Assembly: GCF_017939745.1 (NCBI RefSeq)
Contig: NZ_JAGKQQ010000001.1
Span: forward strand, 1,364,001-1,428,000
Direction: 5' to 3'
Source: Gemmata palustris
GTDB lineage: Bacteria > Planctomycetota > Planctomycetia > Gemmatales > Gemmataceae
DNA length: 64,000 nt
The stretch's first letter is position 1, and the number at the start of each line of letters is the position of its first letter. Of the stretch, positions 53,723-61,073 are shown in pieces. A program made the position numbers and the translations under genes. The notes under the pieces are model-generated. The model had not been told where the DNA came from. It did not search any database and was given only the letters and a program-made list of their open reading frames with translations.

Positions 53723-53862
53723 GTGTGGACGGATCGCGTGTGGACGGCATCGGGGCACCGGGTGGTTGGCCCCAGCGCCCTTCGCGTCGCGACCGGCGGG
53801 CTGGCGGGAGAACCGAAAAAGTCTCTACCTGTCAATTACACCGAACGCGACCGAAGTGCTCA
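53723..53862 (-). repeat. Solo copy of the recombinase-operon leader with element motif, copy 4
   Basis: On the minus strand this segment carries the element motif (53826-53862: CTGAGCACTTCGGTCGCGTT, then CGGTGTAATT and GGTAGAG), the same ~75-base leader and the first codons of the 69-aa gene (MPSTRDPST, ATG at 53750). It matches 45275-45385 joined to 46457-46493, that is, the arrangement before the IS inserted. The match ends abruptly on both sides. It is a remnant of a second copy of the element, or an end product of excision or recombination. Confidence 0.7.
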
Positions 53863-54014
53863 GTTCGGGGCTGGGGGCCGAACGCGCGAGTGAGCGCCGG
53901 AATGTGGCGCAAGTTTTGCTGTAGTTGCTATTTCAGAACGGCTCGGTGAACCGGTAAGCTGTGCCAGCGGAGGCGCCGCTTCGCTGCCGTCAGACATCGA
54001 GGGGCATCGTACCT
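53863..54014. other. Short leader of the RND operon
   Basis: These 150 bases should hold the promoter of the efflux operon. No operator-like palindrome stands out, and no regulator gene lies next to it. Confidence 0.4.
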
Positions 54015-55163
54015 ATGCGAGACGCGTTCCGTTCCGCGATCCTCCTTGGCTTCGCGGCCCTGTCCGGCTGCGCGAAGCTGCCACACGGGAAGGGGGAACA
54101 GCCACCTGCACCGGTGACTGTAGCCACCGCCGGAAAGAAAACGGTTCCGATCCGGGTCCGCACCATCGGAACGGTCAAAGTGGTTTCTACCGTCGCCATT
54201 CGGGCACGCGTCGGCGGGCCGCTGACGGGCGTGTTCTTCAAGGAGGGCGATTCCGTGAAGGAGAACCAGAAGCTCTTCACGATCGACCCGGCGCCGTATG
54301 AGGCCGCGGTGCGCCAGGCGGAAACGAACATGGCGAAGAGTACGGCACTCCTCAATGGCGCGGAACTGGACCTCGCACGTGCGGAGAAGAGCAGGAAGAG
54401 CGGGGTGGGGTCGGACGTCGATTACGACTCGGCCCTCACGGCCGCCTCGAGTGCGCGGGCCGCCGTTGAAGCGGACCGGGCCGCGATCAATACGGCCAAA
54501 CTGCAAGCGTCCTTCACCACCATCACCTCGCCGCTCGACGGTCGGGTCGGCGAACTCCTCGTCAACCGCGGCAACTTAGTGGACGCGAACGGGGTGAGCC
54601 CGCTGGTGGTCATTAACCAGATCAGCCCGATCTACGTCGCGTTCACGCTCCCCGAACAGCAACTGCCGGTCGTGACGGAGGCCCGTAAGAAGGGGCCGCT
54701 ACGGGTCGAGGCGGACCTGCGGAGCGGCGGCGCCCTTGCGGTCGGGGAGTTGGCGTTCATCGACAACACCACGGACCCCCTGACCGGAACGATCCAGTTC
54801 AAGGCCGCGTTCGAGAACGCGGACCAGAAGCTCTGGCCGGGGCTGTTCGTGGACGTGGTGCTGACCCTTGGGGACCGGGCCGACAGCGTCGTCGTCCCGA
54901 GCGCGGCACTCCAGTCCGGGCAGAAGGGATTGTACGTTTACGTCGTGACCCCGGACAACAAGGCCGAGATGAAGCCCGTCGTCGTGGCGTTCGAGGTCGG
55001 CGGCGAGGCGGTGATCGCCTCGGGCTTGAGCGGCGGGGAGGCGGTCGTCGTGGAGGGCCAGTTGCGACTGGCCCCCGGCGCGCGAGTGGATCCGAAACCC
55101 GCCCCGGGGCTCGCGGGCGCGGCTCCCGCGGTTCCCGCTCTGGTTATTGAGGGGGCCAAGTGA
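54015..55163 (+). CDS. RND efflux periplasmic adaptor lipoprotein (membrane fusion protein)
   Basis: I start at ATG 54015, which gives a lipoprotein signal with lipobox LSGC (MRDAFRSAILLGFAALSGCAK; Cys19). The ~382-residue protein shows the barrel-sandwich half-motifs (IRARVGGPLTGVFFKEGDSVKENQKLFTIDPAPYEAAV and FTTITSPLDGRVGELLVNRGNLVDANG), a coiled-coil hairpin between them, a beta-barrel domain and a membrane-proximal end (SVVVPSAALQSGQKGLYVYVV). It belongs to the MdtA/AcrA family. The stop overlaps the GTG of the next gene by 4 bases, so adaptor and pump are translationally coupled. No TolC-type outer-membrane partner is encoded here. Confidence 0.92.
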   Translation: MRDAFRSAILLGFAALSGCAKLPHGKGEQPPAPVTVATAGKKTVPIRVRTIGTVKVVSTVAIRARVGGPLTGVFFKEGDSVKENQKLFTIDPAPYEAAVRQAETNMAKSTALLNGAELDLARAEKSRKSGVGSDVDYDSALTAASSARAAVEADRAAINTAKLQASFTTITSPLDGRVGELLVNRGNLVDANGVSPLVVINQISPIYVAFTLPEQQLPVVTEARKKGPLRVEADLRSGGALAVGELAFIDNTTDPLTGTIQFKAAFENADQKLWPGLFVDVVLTLGDRADSVVVPSAALQSGQKGLYVYVVTPDNKAEMKPVVVAFEVGGEAVIASGLSGGEAVVVEGQLRLAPGARVDPKPAPGLAGAAPAVPALVIEGAK

Positions 55164-58100
55164 ACATCTCGGCCCCGTTCATTCTCCGCCCGGTGATGAC
55201 GACCCTACTCACGATCGGGATCGTCCTGGCCGGGGTACTCGGGTACTCCTCGCTCGCGGTCGACGCCCTCCCGCGCGTCGATTTCCCCACCATCCAGGTG
55301 ACCGCCGGGCTGCCCGGGGCCAGTCCCGAGACGATGGCGTCGTCGGTCGCCACGCCCCTGGAGAAGCAGTTCACCGCGATCCCGGGGCTGGAGAAGGTCA
55401 GTTCCACCAGCGCCCTGGGCACCACCTCGATTACCCTCGAGTTCTCGCTGAACCGTGACATCGACGACGCGGCGCTGGACGTCCAGTCGGCGATCTCCAA
55501 GGCGTCCCGGTCGCTCCCGACCGACATGCCGTCCCCGCCGTCGTTCCGGAAAGTGAACCCGGCCGACTCGTCGATCCTGGTGCTCGCACTGCGGTCGGAC
55601 GCGCTCCCGCTGTACGAGCTGAACGAGTACGCCGACACGGTCCTGGCCCAGCGACTCTCGATGGTGCAGGGGGTGGCCCAGGTGGTCGTGTTCGGCGAGC
55701 AGAAGCGCGCGGTGCGGGTGCAGGTCGACCCGGACGTGCTGGCCGCCCGGCGGATCGGCATCGACGAGGTGTCGCTGGCGATCAAGGACGCGAACGTGAG
55801 CCTGCCGACCGGGACGTTCCAGGGGGACCGGCGCGCGTTCAACATCCAGTCGAGCGGGCAGCTGATGAGCGCCCGCGAGTACCGCCCGGTGATCGTCGCC
55901 TACCGGGGCGGCAAGCCGGTCCGGCTGGGCGAACTCGGCGCGGTGGCCGACGGGATCGAGAACGACAAGTTGGCCGCGTGGTTCACCGAGCGCGCCGCGG
56001 ACGGCGCCCCGGGCGAGATGCCCCGTGCGGTCGTGCTCGGGGTCCAGCGCCAACCGGGCGCCAACACGGTCGAGGTGGCCGACGCCGTCAAGGCGCTGCT
56101 CCCGACCCTTCAGGCCCAGCTCCCGCCGTCGGTCCGGCTCGCGGTCCAGTCCGACCGTGCGACCCCGATCAAGGAGTCGATCGAGGACGTTCAGATCACC
56201 CTGATCGTGGCGTTCGTGCTGGTCGTGCTGGTGATTTTCCTGTTCCTGCGGAGCGTGCGCGCGACCGTGATCCCGAGTCTGGCGCTGCCGGTGTCCGTCG
56301 TCGCCACGTTCGCTGTGATGTACCTGTTCGGGTACACGCTCAACAACCTGTCGCTCCTGGCCCTGACGCTCGCGGTCGGGTTCGTCGTGGACGACGCGAT
56401 CGTGATGCTGGAGAACATCGTCCGCCACCTGGACACGGGCAAGTCGCCGCTCCGGGCGTCGCTGGACGGGGCGCGCGAGGTCGGGTTCACGATCGTTTCG
56501 ATGACCGTTTCGCTGGTCGCGGTGTTCATCCCGGCACTGTTCCTTCAGGGGGTGGTGGGCCGGTTGCTGCGGGAGTTCGCGGTCACCATTTCGGTGGCGA
56601 TCGTCATCTCGGGGCTGGTGTCGGTCACCCTCACCCCGATGCTGTGTGCGCTGTTCCTCCGCGGCGGCCACGGGGCACCGGGGCGCGCGCGGCCGGGGCT
56701 CGTGTACCGGGCCACGGAACGGGTGTTCGACGCGGCGCTCGCGGGGTACGCTCGGACCCTGAAACTGGCCCTGCGGTTCCGGCTCGGGATGCTGGTGTTC
56801 TCGTTCGCGTTCGTCGCGGGCACCGCGTACTACCTCGTCGTGCTGCCGAAAGGGTTCCTCCCCAGCGAGGACACCGTCGACATCTCCGTGACGACCGAGG
56901 GACCGGAGGACGTGTCGTTCGAGGGGATGGTCGACGCCCAGCAGCGGGTGGCCGAAGTGCTGCGGCAGGACGAGAACGTAGAGGCCCTCAGCAGCACGGT
57001 GGGCGCGAGCGGCGGGAGCGGGGCGGGTAACGCCGGGCGCATGTTCGTTCGGCTCACGCCGCGCGCGACGCGCGACCTGTCGGCCGATCAGGTGATCGCG
57101 CGGCTCCGGAAGAAGACCGCGTCCGTGCCGGGCATTAAGGTCTACTTCCAGAACCCGCCGCCGATCCGGATCGGCGGCCGGGTGGCCAAGAGCGCGTACC
57201 AGCTCACGGTCCAGGGACCGGACACGGCGGAACTGTTCGCTGCGGTGCCCCGATTGGAAGAGCGGCTGAAGGCGATGCCGGAGCTGGCGGAGGTGTCCAG
57301 TGACCTCCTCATCCGAAGCCCCCAGGTCAACGTGCGGATCGACCGCGATAAGGCGACGAGCCTGGGCGTGAGTGCCCGACAGATCGAGGACGCACTGGCC
57401 AACGCCTACGGGTCGCGCCAGGTGTCGACCATCTTCGCGCCGACCAACGAGTACCGGGTGGTCCTGGAAGCGAGCCCGGAGTTCCAGCGCGACCCGGCGC
57501 TGCTGTCGCGGCTGTACGTCCGGTCCGCCGGCGGGAGCCTGGTCCCGATCGACTCGGTCGTCACGATGGGCCGTGGGGTCGGCCCGCTCACGGTCACTCA
57601 CGCCGGTCAACTGCCGGCGGTGACGATCTCGTTCGACCTCGCTCCCGGTGTGTCGCTCGGGGACGGGCTGGCGAAGGTCGAGCAAGCGGCGCGCGAGGAG
57701 CTCCCGCCGACGCTCACCACCGGCTTCCAAGGGGCGGCCCAGGAGTTCCAGAAGTCCGCGCGCGGGCTCGGGCTGCTCCTCGTAGCGGCCGTGGTCGTCA
57801 TCTACCTGGTGATGGGGATGCTGTACGAGAGCTTCGTTCACCCAGTCACGATCCTGTCCGGGCTACCGTCGGCCGGGGTCGGGGCGCTGCTGACGCTGGC
57901 CGTCTTCAAGAGCGAACTGAACCTGTACTCGATGGTCGGGTTGATTATGCTCATCGGGATCGTGAAGAAGAACGCGATCATGATGATCGATTTCGCGCTC
58001 GACGCGGAACGGGCGCAGAGCAAGTCGGCCGAGGAGGCGATCTACGAGGCGTCGCTGGTACGGTTCCGTCCGATCATGATGACGACCATGTGCGCCCTTC

Positions 58101-58300
58101 TGGGGGCGCTGCCGATCGCGCTGGGGTTGGGCGCGGGTGCGGAGTCCCGTAAGCCCCTCGGTCTCGCGATCGTCGGCGGCTTGCTGGTGTCCCAAGCGCT
58201 GACGCTGTACTTTACCCCGGTCTACTACATCTATCTCGACAAACTGCGGTTCGGTCGCCAGTGGTCGGCGGGTGACGCCTCCGCGGATTCCGCTCCGTGA
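55160..58300 (+). CDS. RND multidrug-type efflux pump, inner-membrane subunit
   Basis: The start is GTG 55160 within GTGA of the adaptor stop. The 1046-residue protein is full length for the HAE1/MdtB-MdtC-type RND family. It begins NISAPFILRPVMTTLLTIGIVL (TM1) and ALPRVDFPTIQVTAGLPGASPETM. TM4 has the proton-relay acids in LALTLAVGFVVDDAIVMLENIVRHL. The second half repeats the fold (EDTVDISVTTEGPEDVSFEGM, VGLIMLIGIVKKNAIMMIDFALDAE). Substrates could be drugs, detergents or metabolites; the MdtBC-like sequence favours bile-salt/novobiocin-type compounds, but this is only family knowledge. No regulator is adjacent. Confidence 0.93.
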   Translation: MNISAPFILRPVMTTLLTIGIVLAGVLGYSSLAVDALPRVDFPTIQVTAGLPGASPETMASSVATPLEKQFTAIPGLEKVSSTSALGTTSITLEFSLNRDIDDAALDVQSAISKASRSLPTDMPSPPSFRKVNPADSSILVLALRSDALPLYELNEYADTVLAQRLSMVQGVAQVVVFGEQKRAVRVQVDPDVLAARRIGIDEVSLAIKDANVSLPTGTFQGDRRAFNIQSSGQLMSAREYRPVIVAYRGGKPVRLGELGAVADGIENDKLAAWFTERAADGAPGEMPRAVVLGVQRQPGANTVEVADAVKALLPTLQAQLPPSVRLAVQSDRATPIKESIEDVQITLIVAFVLVVLVIFLFLRSVRATVIPSLALPVSVVATFAVMYLFGYTLNNLSLLALTLAVGFVVDDAIVMLENIVRHLDTGKSPLRASLDGAREVGFTIVSMTVSLVAVFIPALFLQGVVGRLLREFAVTISVAIVISGLVSVTLTPMLCALFLRGGHGAPGRARPGLVYRATERVFDAALAGYARTLKLALRFRLGMLVFSFAFVAGTAYYLVVLPKGFLPSEDTVDISVTTEGPEDVSFEGMVDAQQRVAEVLRQDENVEALSSTVGASGGSGAGNAGRMFVRLTPRATRDLSADQVIARLRKKTASVPGIKVYFQNPPPIRIGGRVAKSAYQLTVQGPDTAELFAAVPRLEERLKAMPELAEVSSDLLIRSPQVNVRIDRDKATSLGVSARQIEDALANAYGSRQVSTIFAPTNEYRVVLEASPEFQRDPALLSRLYVRSAGGSLVPIDSVVTMGRGVGPLTVTHAGQLPAVTISFDLAPGVSLGDGLAKVEQAAREELPPTLTTGFQGAAQEFQKSARGLGLLLVAAVVVIYLVMGMLYESFVHPVTILSGLPSAGVGALLTLAVFKSELNLYSMVGLIMLIGIVKKNAIMMIDFALDAERAQSKSAEEAIYEASLVRFRPIMMTTMCALLGALPIALGLGAGAESRKPLGLAIVGGLLVSQALTLYFTPVYYIYLDKLRFGRQWSAGDASADSAP

Positions 58301-58354
58301 CTTGCACTTTAAATTCACTGCTCCGGAAGGAGCGGCACGCCAATTTGTAGAAGC

Positions 58355-58423
58355 GGTTCGGGGTGCGAGACGAACCCGGTGTTAACTCGCGTGTTGCTCT
58401 CTCGGCGAGACTCCGAGACTTTT
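58355..58423. repeat. Dispersed 69-base repeat, copy B
   Basis: It matches 18848-18916 at 66 of 69 positions and in the same orientation. Unlike copy A it has no inverted partner next to it. It lies between the RND pump and MITE copy 4; the rest of 58301-58552 has no recognisable feature. Confidence 0.7.
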
Positions 58424-58552
58424 GGGGCGAGAAAATCGGGGCGCGGGCGAGTGGAAGGACGCCCCCAGGTCATCCGCGGGGGTGTTCCGCATAGCACCGG
58501 CTCGGTCAACAGCAGACGAAATCAACCGTAATCTGCGCGCGACAAGGGCTTA

Positions 58553-58640
58553 GTGACTGTCCCATATGTGCGAAAAAGCCTGAGAAATCGTGGGTGACAA
58601 CTCGAAAATACGGCGATTTCGAGGCATATGGGACAGTCAC
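58553..58640 (+). repeat. 88-bp MITE, copy 4
   Basis: It has the same orientation as copies 1 and 2. Left flank TTA (58550-58552) and right flank TGA (58641-58643) differ, the mirror image of copy 1 (TGA left, TTA right). Confidence 0.85.
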
Positions 58641-58726
58641 TGAGAAGGGAAAGCGCGATTAGCGTCGAAAAGGGAAACACCGTAGCACAGCCCCGCGAGC
58701 GACCCGTTGGTCGGCGGGGGTGGAGG

Positions 58727-60195
58727 ATGCTCACGGTGGACGACTACGCACAAATCCGAGAAGCCCGGCGCGACGGACTCACCATCCGCGAACTCGCCGT
58801 GCGGTTCGGCCGCTCGCCCAAGACCGTCCTCAAGGCGCTGGCCGACCCTCAACCCCGACCGTACACCCGGACCGCGGTGCGGTCCGCGCCGGTGTTCGAC
58901 CCGTTCCGCGCGATCGTCGATGACATCCTCGTAGCCGACCGGACCGCGCCGCCCAAGCAGCGCCACACGGCCACCCAGATCTTCCGGCGCTCGTCGCCGA
59001 GCACGGGTACACGGGCAGCTACCACCCGATCCAGCGCCACCTGAAGCAGCACCGCCTCGACCGCCGGGAGACGTTCATCCCGCTCGCGCACCCGCCGGGC
59101 CGTCGCGCCGAGGCCGACTTCGGGCACATCCACGCGGACTTCCCCGACGGGCGCCGGCTGGTACCCGTGCTGGTGGTCACCTGGAGCTACTCGAACTGCC
59201 CGTTCGCGCTGGCGCTGCCGACCGAGCGCACCGAGGCCGTACTTCAGGGGCTGGTCGAGGCATTCGCGTTCTTCGGGTGCGTGCCCCGCGAGCTGTGGTG
59301 GGACAACCCCAGAACGGTCGCGCCCGCATCCACAAGGGCCGGGAGCGCACCCCGCACCCGCAGTACGCGGCGCTCGCGAGCCACTACACGTTCGCGCCCC
59401 GGTTCTGCATGCCCGCGACCCCGACCGAGAAGCCGCGCGTCGAGAAGCGGGGTGCAAGACCTCGAGCGCCAGTGGGCCACACCGGTGCCGCGCGTCGGTG
59501 CCCTCGGTGAGCTGAACGCGCACCTGCTGCGGCAATGCCTCGCGGCGCGGGAGCGCACGTGCGGTGACAACACGTCGTCCGTGGCCACACGGTTCGAGCA
59601 CGATCGCGCGGCCGCGCTCGCGGCTCCGGCCCGGGCGTTCGATCCGTGCGTGATCCAGCCCGGTCAGGCGGACAAGTACCAGACGGTGCCGTTCGACCGC
59701 AACCGCTACAGCGTGCCGCGCGGTGGGCGTTCCGCACGGTGAGCGTGAAGGTACGTGGACCGCGTCGAGGTCGTCGGTGACGGCCACGGTCGCCGCGCGC
59801 GCGCTGTTACCGGACCGGGCAGAAGGTCCTCGACCCGCTTCACTTCCTCGGAACCCTGGAGAAGAAGCCGGCCGCGTTGGACCCACGCGCCGGTGTACCG
59901 CGACTGGCAACTGCCCGCCGCGTTCGCCGCGTTGCGCGCGCGCTGGTCGCTCGGTTGGGGTCGTGCATCGGTAACCGGCACTACATCCGCGTGCTCCAAC
60001 TGCTCGCCAACCACACGGTCGATCACATGGAGGGCGTCCTCGCCGGGTGCCTGTCGCGCGGCGAGCTCGACGCCGCAACCATCACGGGCGCGGCGCGCGG
60101 GGACGCTCGACGCGCCGTCCATCAGTGACCGCGCGTCGTCACTGGCTCTCGCCACTGTGACCGTGCGCCCCACCGACCTCGCCCAGTTTGATCGC
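58727..60195 (+). pseudogene. istA: IS21 transposase, frameshifted
   Basis: The start is ATG 58727 (MLTVDDYAQIREARRDGLTIRELAVRFGRSPKTVLKAL). Conserved blocks follow in shifting frames: VADRTAPPKQRHTATQIFRR, RAEADFGHIHADFPDG (first Asp), CVPRELWWDNPRTVA (second Asp), PTEKPRVEKR, LERQWATPVPRVGALGELNAHLLRQC and VHYIRVLQL-like C-terminal parts. Shifts lie near 58990, 59325, 59450, 59725, 59745 and 59815. Protein identity to copy 1 remains high in each segment. The gene cannot make IstA as written. Confidence 0.75.
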
Positions 60196-60223
60196 CTGTT
60201 GTCCCGTTCCTCGTGTGAAGGAG

Positions 60224-61004
60224 ATGCCGATGTCCGTCGAGACGACCCCGCTGTTGCTCAAGGCCAACTTGAGGCAACTGAAGCTGCCGACGATGCTCGG
60301 CGAGTGGGAGAAGCTGGCCCGTGAGGCCGCCACCCAGAACGAATCCTACGAGGGCTACCTGTTGCGCTGACCGAGGCCGAGGTGACCACGCGATCCGCGA
60401 ACGCGCTTGCGTCGCGGATCCGCGCGGCCGGGTTCCCGGTGGTCAAGGACCTGGACACGTTCGACTTCACCGCGGTCCCGTCGCTGTCAAGCACAAGGTG
60501 CTGGAACTGGCGCGCGGGGCGTGGGTCGAGGAGCACGCCAACTGTTGCCTGATCGGGAACGCGGGCACGGGGAAAACGCACCTGGCGACCGCGCTGGGGC
60601 TGGCGATGTGTCGGCTCGGCCGCGCGTGAAGTTCGTAACGGCTGCGGGCCTGGTGACCCAGTTGGAGGCGGCCCAACAGCAGCACCGGCTGGACCGGGTG
60701 CTGGGCCACCTGGACCGCGTGGACCTGCTCATCATCGACGAGTTGGGGTACCTGTCGTTCAGTCGGTGGTGCCGAGCTCCTGTTCCAGGTATTCGCGGAC
60801 CGGTACGAGCGGCGCAGCGTGCTGGTGACGAGCAACTTGGCGTTCAGCGAGTGGGGCACCGTGTTCCAGGGCGATCGGATGACGGCGGCTCTGCTGGACC
60901 GGCTCACCCATCGGTGCGACATCTTCGAGATGAACGGCGAGAGCTACCGGTTCCGCGAGTCCATGACCGCCAAAAAGCCGAACGACCCCAAGAAGGGTAA
61001 GTGA
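60224..61004 (+). pseudogene. istB: IS21 helper ATPase, frameshifted
   Basis: The start is ATG 60224 (MPMSVETTPLLLKANLRQLK) behind GAAGGAG. Segments: YEGYLLR, LTEAEVTTRSANALASRIRAAGF, Walker A GNAGTGKTHLATALG, Walker B LLIIDELGYLSFSR and an intact C-terminus SNLAFSEWGTVFQGDRMTAALLDRLTHRCDIFEMNGESYRFRES. Shifts lie near 60366, 60485, 60627 and 60766. It is a useful reference for the damaged C-terminus of copy 1. Confidence 0.75.
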
Positions 61005-61073
61005 CCCGCTCGAACACGGACTTGGTGTTTCCCTTTTCAAAGCTCAACACGTTTCCCCTTTCAAAGCTAATCA

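Larger units (their letters stand above)
58644..61073 (+). mobile_element. IS21-family insertion sequence, copy 2 (diverged and broken)
   Basis: It carries istA and istB in order on the plus strand. The right end shows two tandem terminal repeats (GAAAGGGGAAAC and GAAAAGGGAAACACC on the minus strand). The left end has GAAGGGAAAG and GAAAAGGGAAACACC but lacks the outermost ~8 bases, apparently lost at the MITE junction. The proteins differ clearly from copy 1, so this is another IS21 type. At least nine single-base shifts interrupt the two genes. Confidence 0.78.

Noticed and set aside
55205-57841. 878-codon minus-strand open frame
   Set aside because: Antisense of the RND pump; His/Arg-rich shadow.
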